DNA from: Paludibacteraceae bacterium
Lineage (GTDB): Bacteria; Bacteroidota; Bacteroidia; Bacteroidales; Paludibacteraceae
Direction: 5' to 3'
Assembly (NCBI GenBank): GCA_017480285.1
Contig: JAFVAX010000039.1
Coordinates: 1 to 64,000, forward strand
Length of the DNA stretch: 64,000 nt
Shown: positions 36,756 through 46,062 of the stretch, piece after piece
Layout of the letters: each line of letters begins with the position of its first letter
Position numbering within the stretch: position 1 is the first letter of the stretch
Program-made: the position numbers and the translations under genes
Notes under the pieces: generated by a model
Seen by the model: the letters and a program-made list of their open reading frames with translations, nothing else
The model's database searches: none
Told to the model about the DNA's origin: nothing

Positions 36756-37379
36756 ATGAAACTATCAGATAAAACTCGCGAAGTCCTACTCGGACCGCTT
36801 AACGCCAACAACCCTGTTGTTGTGCAAGTACTCGGTATCTGCTCAGCACTCGCCGTAACAGTACAACTCAAACCTGCTCTGGTTATGGGTATTGCAGTTA
36901 CCATCATCGTTGCAATGTCAAATGTCATTATCTCACTGCTTCGCAACACTATACCAATGCGAATCCGTATCATCGTACAACTCGTCGTAGTTGCCGCTCT
37001 CGTTACTCTTGTTAGCGAAGTTCTCAAGGCTTTTGCCTACGATGTGGCTATGCAACTGTCTGTCTATATCGGACTTATCATTACCAACTGTATCCTTATG
37101 GGGCGACTCGAAGCCTTCGCTATGTCTAACAATGTAGGCGACTCATTGCTTGACGGACTCGGCAACGGACTCGGATATGCTATCATACTCATCATCGTTG
37201 CCTTCTTCCGCGAACTGCTCGGTAGTGGAACACTTATGGGATTTCAAGTCGTTCCACAGTGGTGCTTCGAACATGGATATGTCAACAACGGTATGATGAT
37301 GATGCCCGCCATGGCACTTATTTTGGTAGGTTGTATCATCTGGGTACACAGAAGTATTAACAAAGAAGAAAAGAAATAA
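36756..37379 (+). CDS. nqrD: Na+-translocating NADH:quinone reductase subunit D
   Basis: 207 aa with six membrane helices; family motifs NNPVVVQVLGICSALAVT, TNCILMGRLEAFAM and GNGLGYAIILI. Pairs with NqrE around an iron site in the membrane. Confidence 0.95.
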   Translation: MKLSDKTREVLLGPLNANNPVVVQVLGICSALAVTVQLKPALVMGIAVTIIVAMSNVIISLLRNTIPMRIRIIVQLVVVAALVTLVSEVLKAFAYDVAMQLSVYIGLIITNCILMGRLEAFAMSNNVGDSLLDGLGNGLGYAIILIIVAFFRELLGSGTLMGFQVVPQWCFEHGYVNNGMMMMPAMALILVGCIIWVHRSINKEEKK

Positions 37380-37382
37380 GTT

Positions 37383-38012
37383 ATGGAACACGCACTTAGT
37401 TTATTCGTTCGCAGCATTTTTGCTGACAATATGATATTCGCATACTTCCTTGGTATGTGCTCGTATCTGGCTGTGTCAAAAGATGTGAAGACAAGTGCCG
37501 GACTCGGAGTGGCTGTTACTTTTGTGCTACTCGTAACTCTGCCTGTCAACTATCTTTTACAAGTCTATGTACTCGGACCTAACTGCCTTATTGAAGGTGT
37601 TGACCTGAGCTATCTCAGTTTTATCATCTTTATCGCCGTTATTGCTGCCATAGTGCAAATAGTAGAGATGGTGGTCGAAAAATACTCACCCTCACTCTAT
37701 GCCGCACTCGGTATTTTCCTTCCGCTTATCGCCGTTAACTGCGCTATCATGGGTTGCTCGCTTTTTATGCAACAACGCGTCGGTTTGGCAGAAACAGACC
37801 CCAAGGCAATAACCTCGTTCTTTGATAGTGTGATGTATGCTCTCGGTAGCGGTATAGGATGGTTCATGGCTATCGTTTGCCTCGCAGGTATCCGCGAGAA
37901 AATGGAATACAACGATGTACCTAAACCACTGCAAGGACTTGGCATCACCTTCATTACCGTAGGACTGATGGCTATGGCGTTCATGTGCTTCAGCGGCATC
38001 AATATAGGCTGA
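37383..38012 (+). CDS. nqrE: Na+-translocating NADH:quinone reductase subunit E
   Basis: 209 aa with six membrane helices; [31 protein letters not shown] and [13 protein letters not shown] are typical. Starts 3 nt after nqrD. Confidence 0.95.
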   Translation: MEHALSLFVRSIFADNMIFAYFLGMCSYLAVSKDVKTSAGLGVAVTFVLLVTLPVNYLLQVYVLGPNCLIEGVDLSYLSFIIFIAVIAAIVQIVEMVVEKYSPSLYAALGIFLPLIAVNCAIMGCSLFMQQRVGLAETDPKAITSFFDSVMYALGSGIGWFMAIVCLAGIREKMEYNDVPKPLQGLGITFITVGLMAMAFMCFSGINIG

Positions 38013-38016
38013 TAAG

Positions 38017-38382
38017 GTGAAAGCACTCTACACCATATTGTTGCTTGTCTGCTCAAATGTCTTTATGACCTTGGCTTGGTACGGGCATCTGAAAATGGCA
38101 GAAGTTAAATGGTTTCAACATCTGCCACTCATAGGAGTCATACTCTTTAGTTGGGGCATAGCCTTTTTTGAGTACTGTCTTCAAGTACCTGCCAACCGAA
38201 TGGGGTTTTTAGGCAATGGCGGACCATTCAACCTTATGCAACTTAAAATCATACAAGAAGTTATTACACTGACAGTATTCGTACTGTTCAGTGTAGTGGC
38301 TTTCCGTATGCAACTTCGTTGGAATCATATCGTTGCGGCACTGCTGATGATACTTGCCGTATATTTCGTTTTCCGACAGTAA
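38017..38382 (+). CDS. DUF486-type small membrane protein
   Basis: GTG start 4 nt after nqrE, 121 aa, four membrane helices with the family pattern TLAWYGHLK, FEYCLQVPANR and FNLMQLKIIQE. DUF486 belongs to the drug/metabolite transporter superfamily. It is probably cotranscribed with nqrA-E; its role is unknown. Confidence 0.82.
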   Translation: MKALYTILLLVCSNVFMTLAWYGHLKMAEVKWFQHLPLIGVILFSWGIAFFEYCLQVPANRMGFLGNGGPFNLMQLKIIQEVITLTVFVLFSVVAFRMQLRWNHIVAALLMILAVYFVFRQ

Positions 38383-38400
38383 GTTACTAATTGTCTTAAA

Positions 38401-38535
38401 CCAAATCGGTAATTAGATTTTATATAAGTACCTTTTGGCGGCATAATGACCGATTTGGGTTGAACCGCCAAAATATCTGACCTCCACACTGTAACCCAAA
38501 CTTTTCGTTCCCTGCTTTTCGCATAAGCGGAAAGC
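38401..38535 (+). promoter_or_regulatory. Structured leader of trpS with interleaved inverted repeats
   Basis: Repeat A is CCAAATCGGT (38401-38410) with ACCGATTTGG (38449-38458). Repeat B is TTTTGGCGG (38433-38441) with CCGCCAAAA (38465-38473). Their arms alternate (A1, B1, A2, B2), so they form either a pseudoknot or two exclusive hairpins. A third hairpin GCTTTTCGC/GCGGAAAGC with loop ATAA follows at 38514-38535, 27 nt before the start codon. All arms pair perfectly or with one G-T pair. Confidence 0.65.
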
Positions 38536-38562
38536 AACCAAAACGTAAAAATACTGAATAAT

Positions 38563-39663
38563 ATGATACAGAAACCGAAAATCATACTTACCGGCGACAG
38601 ACCAACCGGCAGACTGCACATCGGACATTATGTAGGCTCACTACGCCGTCGTGTGGAACTGCAAAACGATCCCTCGTTCGATAAGATTTTCATAATGATT
38701 GCCGACGCACAAGCACTCACCGATAATGCCGACAACCCTGAGAAACTCAGGCAGAATGTGCTTGAAGTAACACTCGACTATCTCGCTGCCGGACTTGACC
38801 CTCAAAAGGTCAATATCTTCATACAAAGTGCAGTACCCGAACTGACCGAGTTGGCGTTCTACTATATGAACCTTACAACTGTCAGCCGTGTTCAACGCAA
38901 CCCGACAGTCAAAACAGAGATACAGATGCGCAACTTCGAAGCCAACATACCATTAGGCTTCTTCTGCTATCCCGTTTCACAGGCGGCTGACATAACACTC
39001 TTCCACGGAACTGTTGTTCCCGTAGGCGAAGACCAAAAGCCAATGATTGAACTTACCAACGAGATAGTTCGCCGTTTCAATAATACCTATGGTGAAGTGC
39101 TCAACGAGTGTGAGATACTGTTGCCTGACAATCAAGCATGTATGCGTCTTCCGGGTACCGACGGAAAAGCCAAGATGTCAAAATCACTTGGCAACTGTAT
39201 CTATCTCTCTGACCCCAAAGAGGAGGTGGAAAAGAAAATCAAAAGTATGTACACCGACCCAACACACCTCAAAGTAACCGACCCGGGACATCTTGAAGGC
39301 AATGCTGTCTTTACCTACCTTGATGCTTTCTGCCGTGATGAACATTTCGAACGCTATTGGCAAGACTATAAGAACCTGCAAGAACTCAAAGACCATTATA
39401 CCCATGGCGGACTTGGCGATATGAAATGCAAGAAGTTCCTCAACCAGATAATGCAGGAATTGCTTGAACCTATCCGTGAACGGCGACACTATTGGGAACA
39501 ACATATCCCGGAAGTATATGAGATTTTGAAAAAAGGTACGGCTGCTGCACAACAAGAAGGACAAAAAACTATCGGGGAAGTACGCCGTGCTATGCGTATC
39601 AACTATCTTGACGATGCCGAACTTCAAAAAGAACAAATGCTGAAATATACAAAAGCAGAGTAA
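38563..39663 (+). CDS. trpS: Tryptophanyl-tRNA synthetase
   Basis: Class I synthetase, 366 aa. HIGH-type motif GRLHIGHYVGS, KMSKS motif KMSKSLGN, and typical PVGEDQKPMIELTNEIVRRFN. A structured leader precedes it. It lies between nqrE and nqrF. Confidence 0.95.
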   Translation: MIQKPKIILTGDRPTGRLHIGHYVGSLRRRVELQNDPSFDKIFIMIADAQALTDNADNPEKLRQNVLEVTLDYLAAGLDPQKVNIFIQSAVPELTELAFYYMNLTTVSRVQRNPTVKTEIQMRNFEANIPLGFFCYPVSQAADITLFHGTVVPVGEDQKPMIELTNEIVRRFNNTYGEVLNECEILLPDNQACMRLPGTDGKAKMSKSLGNCIYLSDPKEEVEKKIKSMYTDPTHLKVTDPGHLEGNAVFTYLDAFCRDEHFERYWQDYKNLQELKDHYTHGGLGDMKCKKFLNQIMQELLEPIRERRHYWEQHIPEVYEILKKGTAAAQQEGQKTIGEVRRAMRINYLDDAELQKEQMLKYTKAE

Positions 39664-39668
39664 TTTGT

Positions 39669-40148
39669 ATGACCGAACATCCAGATTTCATCCCAACTGA
39701 TTTTACCGAGTTTGACCGCTATATTCGTCAGGGCGAACCTGACCAAAAAGATCTTTATTCTTACACCACCTGAATGGCGCGAACAACCACAACTTGATAA
39801 GAACGGAAAAATAATTACCCCCACAACTACCCCCACAACTACCCCCACAAGTTATCTTGTAACTCACTTAAATACAGAGAGTAAGTTCTATACTAACAAC
39901 GAAAACATTATAAATTTGGTTTTAATGGTCAATATACATTCAAACAATTGATGGAACTTGTAAGACTAAAAGACCGTAAGAATTTTATTGTATATCATCT
40001 CACGCCTGCCATCGAGCAACACTTTTTGAAACGACTTTATCCCGACAAGCCCAACCACCCGAGACAAAAGTATCTGCTTACGGTTAAGGGACTTGCGCTA
40101 TATAATGAATTAAAACAAAGAATTGAAACAATAGAATTAAAAAAATAA
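39669..40148 (+). pseudogene. Decayed Fic-like or AlbA-like gene
   Basis: An N-terminal piece (39669-39773, 34 aa: TEFDRYIRQGEPDQK) resembles the opening of Fic-type proteins and then stops. A shifted frame continues (39712-39951) through three 12-bp ACCCCCACAACT units (39817-39850). A last piece (39948-40148, 66 aa) has the winged-helix-like ending LTPAIEQHFLKRLYPDKPNHPRQKYLLTVKG cut into a third frame. The three parts read best as one broken gene. Which family it came from is not certain. Confidence 0.55.
39817..39850 (+). repeat. Tandem 12-bp repeat in the decayed gene
   Basis: ACCCCCACAACT repeated nearly three times (39817, 39829, 39841). It encodes a Thr-Pro-rich run in one frame. Confidence 0.8.
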
Positions 40149-40184
40149 AACCATAAAGTTTAATTTTAATAATCAAAAATCACA

Positions 40185-41456
40185 ATGAACACTACAGCAA
40201 TCCTTCTGAGCATAGGAGTATTTTTGGGAGTAATACTCTTGCTCGTAGTAGTGCTGCTTGTAGCAAAGAAATATCTTGTTGCAAGTGGTAATGTGAAAGT
40301 GAAAGTCAACGGCGACAAGGAGTTTGATGTCCCCGCCGGCGGTTCACTTCTCTCCACGATGGCAAATGCCGGTGTGTTCCTTCCATCAGCATGTGGTGGA
40401 AAAGGTTCATGCGGACAGTGCAAATGCCAAGTGCTAAGCGGTGGCGGTGAGATACTGCCTACCGAAACCGTACATTTCTCACGCAAACAGCAGAAAGACC
40501 ACTGGCGTCTCGGCTGCCAAGTCAAGGTAAAACAAGACTTGGAAATAAAAGTGCCCGAGTCGGTACTTGGTGTGAAAGAATGGGAATGTACAGTTATTTC
40601 CAACAAGAATGTTGCATCCTTTATCAAAGAGTTCAAGGTTGCACTGCCTAAGGGTGAACACATGGACTTCATCCCGGGTTCGTACGCACAAATCAAAATC
40701 CCAACTTACGATATTGATTACAACGACTTTGATCGTTCGCTTATCGGTGATTTGTATGTGCCTACATGGGAGAAGTTCGGTATATTCGGTCTTAAACAAA
40801 AGAACGATACACCTACCATCCGTGCTTATTCTATGGCCAACTATCCCGACGAAGGAGATATCATTGCCCTTACCGTTCGTATTGCCACACCGCCTTTCAA
40901 ACCCAAAGACCAAGGTCCCGGCTTTATGGATGTTCCTTGTGGTATTGCTTCAACATATATATTCTCCCTCAAACCCGGCGATAAAGTAATTATGTCAGGT
41001 CCTTACGGCGACTTCCACCCCGTATTCGATTCCAAGAAAGAGATGATTTGGGTAGGCGGTGGCGCAGGTATGGCCCCACTGCGTGCACAGATAATGCACA
41101 TGCTCAAGACACTTAATACTCGTGACCGTGAGATGCACTACTTCTATGGTGCGCGCGCAATCGACGAAGTGTTCTTCCTTGAGGACTTCCTCGAATTGGA
41201 AAAGGAATTCCCCAACTTCCACTTCCATCTTGCTCTTGACCGTCCTGACCCCAAAGCAGATTCACTCGGTATTAAATATACTCCGGGCTTCATTGCGCCT
41301 GTTATGGGTGATACATACCTCAAACAACACGAAGCACCCGAAGATGTTGAGTACTACCTCTGCGGACCTCCAATGATGGCAAAAACAGTACTTGACCTCC
41401 TGCATTCACTCGGTGTTGAAGACCAGGACATCCGTTTCGATAACTTCGGCGGATAA
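40185..41456 (+). CDS. nqrF: Na+-translocating NADH:quinone reductase subunit F
   Basis: 423 aa: N-terminal membrane helix, 2Fe-2S ferredoxin domain (CGGKGSCGQC ... C near residues 69-111), then FAD domain (RAYSMANYP) and NADH domain (GGGAGMAPLRAQI, YYLCGPPMM). It is the NADH entry point of the complex. Separated from nqrE by trpS, a DMT gene and a decayed gene. Confidence 0.96.
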   Translation: MNTTAILLSIGVFLGVILLLVVVLLVAKKYLVASGNVKVKVNGDKEFDVPAGGSLLSTMANAGVFLPSACGGKGSCGQCKCQVLSGGGEILPTETVHFSRKQQKDHWRLGCQVKVKQDLEIKVPESVLGVKEWECTVISNKNVASFIKEFKVALPKGEHMDFIPGSYAQIKIPTYDIDYNDFDRSLIGDLYVPTWEKFGIFGLKQKNDTPTIRAYSMANYPDEGDIIALTVRIATPPFKPKDQGPGFMDVPCGIASTYIFSLKPGDKVIMSGPYGDFHPVFDSKKEMIWVGGGAGMAPLRAQIMHMLKTLNTRDREMHYFYGARAIDEVFFLEDFLELEKEFPNFHFHLALDRPDPKADSLGIKYTPGFIAPVMGDTYLKQHEAPEDVEYYLCGPPMMAKTVLDLLHSLGVEDQDIRFDNFGG

Positions 41457-41489
41457 TGCTTTTCTACCAAATATGGTAGGAATTATATC

Positions 41490-41533
41490 AAAGTGGTACT
41501 TAAGTCTTTTTAAGTGCCACTTTGTTGTGTTTT
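41490..41533 (+). terminator. Hairpin after nqrF
   Basis: AAAGTGGTACTTAA (41490-41503) pairs with TTAAGTGCCACTTT (41510-41523) with one G-T/T-G irregularity, followed by a T/G-rich run. A smaller hairpin CTACCA/TGGTAG precedes it (41464-41479). Confidence 0.65.
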
Positions 41534-41552
41534 ATAGAAAAGAAAAGAAAAA

Positions 41553-41584
41553 TTTGCAAAATTAAAATAAAAATTGTATCTTTG
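41553..41584 (+). promoter_or_regulatory. rpoD promoter
   Basis: TTTG 41553-41556, 20-nt spacer, TATCTTTG 41577-41584. Confidence 0.75.
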
Positions 41585-41611
41585 TAGGCTAAATTTTGCT
41601 TATTTAGAATT

Positions 41612-42472
41612 ATGAGACAATTAAAAATTACCAAATCGATAACCAACCGTGAGAGCGCCTCGCTTGACAAGTATCTGCAAGAGATAGGTAGAGAGGACCT
41701 TGTATCGGTTGAAGAGGAGGTTGAACTTGCCGGACGCATCCGTAATGGCGACAGGGCTGCTCTTGAGAGATTAACCAAGGCAAACCTGCGTTTTGTGGTG
41801 TCGGTGGCAAAACAATATCAAAATCAAGGACTTAGTCTGCCTGACCTTATCAACGAAGGCAATCTCGGACTTATCAAAGCCGCCGAGAAGTTCGATGAGA
41901 CAAGGGGGTTTAAGTTTATCTCTTATGCCGTATGGTGGATACGGCAGTCCATACTTCAGGCACTCGCTGAGCAGTCGCGTATCGTGCGTCTGCCACTCAA
42001 CCAAGTCGGTTCGCTTAACAAGATTAACAAGGCATTCTCGCGTTTTGAACAGGAACACGAGCGTCGCCCGTCGCCAGAAGAGTTGGCAGAGAGCCTTGAC
42101 ATTCCCGTTGACAAGATTTCCGAGACGCTGAAGATGTCCGGTCGTCATGTCAGTGTTGATGCGCCTTTTGCCGAAGGTGAAGACAATAGTCTTATTGATG
42201 TTATGCCTAACGAAGACTCGCCTAATGCCGACAAGAGTCTTATCAACGAGTCGCTTGCTACGGAGATAAATCGTGCTTTGGGTACATTGCAAGACCGTGA
42301 AGCAGAGATAATACGCTGTTTTTTCGGAATAGGATGTGCGGAAATGACACTCGAGGAGATTGGTGAAAGAATGGATCTTACCCGTGAGCGTGTCAGACAA
42401 ATCAAGGAAAAAGCACTAAAGAAACTCCGAAACGACTCCCGTAGCAAACTGCTCAAAACTTATTTAGGATAA
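41612..42472 (+). CDS. rpoD: Primary RNA polymerase sigma factor
   Basis: 286 aa, the short form without region 1.1 that is standard in Bacteroidota. Region 2 ([52 protein letters not shown]), region 3 and region 4 ([29 protein letters not shown]) are complete. It should recognise the TTTG/TAnnTTTG promoters listed in this window. Confidence 0.97.
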   Translation: MRQLKITKSITNRESASLDKYLQEIGREDLVSVEEEVELAGRIRNGDRAALERLTKANLRFVVSVAKQYQNQGLSLPDLINEGNLGLIKAAEKFDETRGFKFISYAVWWIRQSILQALAEQSRIVRLPLNQVGSLNKINKAFSRFEQEHERRPSPEELAESLDIPVDKISETLKMSGRHVSVDAPFAEGEDNSLIDVMPNEDSPNADKSLINESLATEINRALGTLQDREAEIIRCFFGIGCAEMTLEEIGERMDLTRERVRQIKEKALKKLRNDSRSKLLKTYLG

Positions 42473-42486
42473 TAAGTCGTGTAATA

Positions 42487-42530
42487 AAGGGTGTGTCGTT
42501 AGTAGCAACACACCCTTTTTCTTTTTTTTT
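42487..42530 (+). terminator. rpoD terminator
   Basis: AAGGGTGTGT pairs with ACACACCCTT, 11-nt loop, then a long T-rich tract. Confidence 0.9.
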
Positions 42531-42853
42531 TTTCTTCTTATTCTTCTTCACATTCCACAGTGTATGTTGTTTTTAAGAACTATAAGTGAATTGTGAGTCC
42601 TCACCCTGACGCAGGTCAGTATTAGTGTCCTCACCCTAACGCAGGTCAGGGCCTAAAGAGGGGAACAATAAGGGAATAAAACTTATTCTGATATGCGGTG
42701 GCAAAAATGCCACCGAAGTGCACGAAGAAATTATGCATTGTAAATTGTGAATTGTAAATTGTGAATTGTAAATTGTAAATTGTAAAAAAATCTGCATAAA
42801 ACAATAAAAATTTTGTGATTTTACATACTTTTTGCTAATTTTTTTTCAAAAAG
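42531..42853. repeat. Repeat-rich spacer after rpoD
   Basis: No gene. Two CTCACCCTRACGCAGGTCAG units (about 42600-42654), the palindrome CGGTGGCAAAAATGCCACCG in reverse orientation (42696-42715), and TTGTAAATTGTGAA low-complexity units (42737-42784). Confidence 0.75.
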
Positions 42854-42885
42854 TTTGTTTTATTAGGTTTTTTTATGTAAATTTG
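42854..42885 (+). promoter_or_regulatory. Promoter of the outer-membrane protein gene at 42917
   Basis: TTTG 42854-42857, 20-nt spacer, TAAATTTG 42878-42885. Confidence 0.7.
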
Positions 42886-42916
42886 CACCCAAAATGTTTT
42901 TTATTCGTTAGAATCG

Positions 42917-43750
42917 ATGAAACGTCGTATTAGTATCTTGTTTTTATTGGTAGCCATGCTTGCCCCATCGGCAGTTGTGTTGGCTTACAACCCCGCAGCG
43001 GGAAGTAGTGATTTAATTTGGCGTCGTAAACCTAACCGCCGTACCGGTCTTTATACCGTCGGTAATAGTAGCGTTCGTAACGGTCTGACATTGAGCGTGA
43101 ACGGTCTCTATTATTATGGTGATAACGATGCACGTGGTATTGCTTTGTCCGATGGTTTTAAGTCGAACAACCTCTCTATCTCCGGTTCGCTCGCCTTTGC
43201 CTATGTGATGCCACAGTCGCGTATCAGCAATTGGCGATTCAGCCTCAATGTAGGTAAGCTCCGTGGTGATAACAGTGATATCCGTCCTACTAACTATCGT
43301 AAGTTCAGCTCTTGGTTCGGTGAGATTGCTGCCGGTATAGAAGTGTATCCTATCCGTAAGGCAGGGTTCTATATCTATGCAGGTATAGGTGTGAACCTCG
43401 GTAACCGTAAGTATGAGTTTGTTCGTGGCGGAAAACAGTTTGCTAACACTGTAACAGTTGCCAAGGGTGAACACTTTACTTTTGCACCTGTTATACCGAT
43501 TGAGATTGGCTACGATTTTCGTATAACTAAGAGTTGGGGTCTGCGCCTGTCTTTGTCTGCTCACCAAGCAGTTGTTGATGCACCACATGTCAATATGGAC
43601 GGCTATCCGATGTCTCCGTCAGAAGATGCCGGTGGTATAGGTTTCGGTCGTGGTGGTGGCAACAAGTGGGCTGATGGCTATTTCCAAATCGGTTTGAGCG
43701 TTTCATATAATTGGCACAACTGCGAAAAATGCCGTCTCTACGAAGATTAG
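42917..43750 (+). CDS. Outer-membrane beta-barrel protein
   Basis: Signal peptide (ILFLLVAMLAPSAVVLA), then about ten short amphipathic beta strands with aromatic ends (SISGSLAFAYVM, WRFSLNVGKL, FYIYAGIGVNLGNRKYEF, WGLRLSLSAHQ) and a terminal strand FQIGLSVSYNW. 277 aa. Resembles small PorT/OmpA-like barrels; specific function unknown. Confidence 0.7.
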   Translation: MKRRISILFLLVAMLAPSAVVLAYNPAAGSSDLIWRRKPNRRTGLYTVGNSSVRNGLTLSVNGLYYYGDNDARGIALSDGFKSNNLSISGSLAFAYVMPQSRISNWRFSLNVGKLRGDNSDIRPTNYRKFSSWFGEIAAGIEVYPIRKAGFYIYAGIGVNLGNRKYEFVRGGKQFANTVTVAKGEHFTFAPVIPIEIGYDFRITKSWGLRLSLSAHQAVVDAPHVNMDGYPMSPSEDAGGIGFGRGGGNKWADGYFQIGLSVSYNWHNCEKCRLYED

Positions 43751-43754
43751 GTCT

Positions 43755-43808
43755 AATGTCCGACTTCCAACAGCGAAGCGGTCTAACTTCCAACAGCGAA
43801 GCGGTCTA
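43755..43808. repeat. Tandem repeat before the HD gene
   Basis: Two copies of CTTCCAACAGCGAAGCGGTC in tandem, the same unit as at 22203, 23441, 24010, 32282 and 56578. Confidence 0.75.
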
Positions 43809-43816
43809 AATAAAAA

Positions 43817-45037
43817 GTGGCTAACAAACGCAAGATAATTAACGATCCTGTTTTTGGGTTTATTACTATACCCAACGAGTTCCTGTTTGATGTTTTGCAG
43901 CATCCGTTCGTTGAACGGCTGACTCGCATCCGTCAGATGGGACTTAGTTTTTATGTCTATCCCGGGGCTACGCACACCCGTTTCCTTCATTCTATCGGGG
44001 CTATGCACCTTATGCAAGAAGCCGTTGCAGGTCTGCGAATGAAGGGTATTGACATCTCACACAATGAGTCTATCGCTGCCTATACTGCCATACTGCTTCA
44101 CGACATCGGGCACGGACCGTTCTCACATGTGCTTGAACATACTCTCATTAAAGGTATATCCCACGAGCAAGTGTCGCTCTGTATGATGCAGAAAATCAAT
44201 GAGCAGATGAACGGGCAACTTGATTTGGCAATCAAGATGTTTACAGGCAACTACAACCGCCGTTTTTTCCACCAACTCATCAGTTCTCAACTTGATATGG
44301 ACCGTCTTGACTACCTCTGTCGCGATGCTTTCTTCTGTGGTGTTAGCGAAGGTATGGTCGGTTCGGCACGAATACTCAAGATGCTTGATGTCAAAGACGA
44401 CAGGCTTGTGGTAGAACAAAAAGGTATTTACTCGGTTGAGAAGTTTCTTGTGGCAAGACGCCTGATGTATTGGCAAGTGTATCTGCATAAGACATCAGTG
44501 GCGGCCGAGCAGCAACTCATAAAGATATTGCAAAGAGCCATCTCTTTGGCAAGAAACGGTAAACAACTTTTTGCAAGTCCGGCGTTAAAGTTCTTCCTTT
44601 ATAACTCAATCAATTACAACGATTTTTTCTCATCCGACGAACCTCTTTCAAACTATGCCTTGCTTGACGATTCGGACATACTAACTGCTATAAAAGTATG
44701 GTCGGAGTCTGATGATATGGTACTAAGACTTCTGTGTGAAGCATTTCAGAACCGTCTGCTGTTCAAAGTGCGTCAGTTGGAAAAGCCACTTTCAAAAGAT
44801 GAGATAGAGCATCTTGAAGCAGATTATGTAAATCGTTTTCACATATGTGCAGATGAGGCACGATTTTTGTACTCTATTCATTCAGTATCAAAAGATACTT
44901 ATTCACCCGAAGACGACCAGATAGACATTCTCTTTCGTGACGGCACTACCAAAGATATTGCAGAGGCTTCGGATATGCTTAACTTACAGATACTTACTAA
45001 ACATGTTGAAAAACATTACTTATTCTATTTCGTATGA
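43817..45037 (+). CDS. HD-domain phosphohydrolase (dGTPase-like)
   Basis: GTG start. N-terminal HD domain with the metal motif [10 protein letters not shown], preceded by [12 protein letters not shown] and followed by [15 protein letters not shown], typical of the SAMHD1/dGTPase-like group common in Bacteroidota. 406 aa. Overlaps lpxD by 4 nt, so it is translated together with the lipid A genes, but no direct role there is known. Confidence 0.82.
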   Translation: MANKRKIINDPVFGFITIPNEFLFDVLQHPFVERLTRIRQMGLSFYVYPGATHTRFLHSIGAMHLMQEAVAGLRMKGIDISHNESIAAYTAILLHDIGHGPFSHVLEHTLIKGISHEQVSLCMMQKINEQMNGQLDLAIKMFTGNYNRRFFHQLISSQLDMDRLDYLCRDAFFCGVSEGMVGSARILKMLDVKDDRLVVEQKGIYSVEKFLVARRLMYWQVYLHKTSVAAEQQLIKILQRAISLARNGKQLFASPALKFFLYNSINYNDFFSSDEPLSNYALLDDSDILTAIKVWSESDDMVLRLLCEAFQNRLLFKVRQLEKPLSKDEIEHLEADYVNRFHICADEARFLYSIHSVSKDTYSPEDDQIDILFRDGTTKDIAEASDMLNLQILTKHVEKHYLFYFV

Positions 45038-46062
45038 TATGTTTCCCTGCTAAAGATATTTCACAACTCCTTCAAGGACGCCTTATAGGTAATCCTGATG
45101 TCTTGCTGTCATCGGTGGCAGGACTTGACGAAGCCAAACAAGGCGACCTCTCTTTCTTGTACGACGACAAATATACTCACCTTCTTTGTTCAACCAGCGC
45201 ATCTGCTGTACTCGTTTCAGAAAATATAACTTTACCTGAAAACATTAGTGCCACTATCATCGTTGTAAAGAATGCACGACTTGCAATGGCAGAGTTGCTT
45301 GCTCAAGTGAGTAATCAACTTTTCCCGCGTAAGAAAGGCATTGAGCAACCTTCGTATGTTTCCGCTTCGTCACAGGTCGGAACAGGTTGTTATATAGGTG
45401 CTTTTGCGTATATAGGTGAGAACACAAAGATAGGCGACAATGTGCAGATTTACCCACAAGCATACATAGGAGATAATGTTACAATAGGCGATAATACAAT
45501 TATCTATTCAGGCGTTAAGATTTATTCCCGTTGCTTTGTAGGAAAAGACTGCATCATTCATTCAGGTGCTGTTATAGGTGCTGACGGATACGGCTTTGAG
45601 TCCGACGGCAATGGCATTCACCATAAGATTCCGCAAATAGGTACTGTCATCATAGAAGACGACATTGAGATAGGCGCAAACACTTGCATCGACCGCTCAA
45701 TGATGGGAAAGACTGTTGTTGGTAAGAACACGAAGATTGACAACCTTGTGCAGATAGGTCATAATGTGGAAGTAGGGGAGAGCAACCTTATGTGCGCACA
45801 AGCAGGCATCGCAGGTTCTACCAAGACGGGCAAACGCTGTCTGTTTACTGGTCAAGTGGGTGTGGCAGGACATTTGCAGATTGCCGACGAATGTATCTTC
45901 GGAGCACAGTCCGGCATCTCGTCATCCGTACGCAAGAAGGGTATTTATTTAGGCAGTCCGGCTATTGATGCTGCTACTTTCAAACGCTCTGCGGTGGTGT
46001 TCAAACATTTGGAACAACTGCAAAGAGATGTGGATAACCTCAAGAAAAACATTACACAATAA
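45034..46062 (+). CDS. lpxD: UDP-3-O-acylglucosamine N-acyltransferase
   Basis: 342 aa: N-terminal uridine-binding domain, then left-handed beta helix from hexapeptide repeats ([21 protein letters not shown]) with catalytic His in [11 protein letters not shown]. Third enzyme of lipid A synthesis. Confidence 0.95.
   Translation: MICFPAKDISQLLQGRLIGNPDVLLSSVAGLDEAKQGDLSFLYDDKYTHLLCSTSASAVLVSENITLPENISATIIVVKNARLAMAELLAQVSNQLFPRKKGIEQPSYVSASSQVGTGCYIGAFAYIGENTKIGDNVQIYPQAYIGDNVTIGDNTIIYSGVKIYSRCFVGKDCIIHSGAVIGADGYGFESDGNGIHHKIPQIGTVIIEDDIEIGANTCIDRSMMGKTVVGKNTKIDNLVQIGHNVEVGESNLMCAQAGIAGSTKTGKRCLFTGQVGVAGHLQIADECIFGAQSGISSSVRKKGIYLGSPAIDAATFKRSAVVFKHLEQLQRDVDNLKKNITQ

Noticed and set aside
42737..42784. 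Another possible repeat array (TTGTAAATTGTGAA units)
   Set aside because: Low-complexity AT tract with no unique spacers; common simple repeat.
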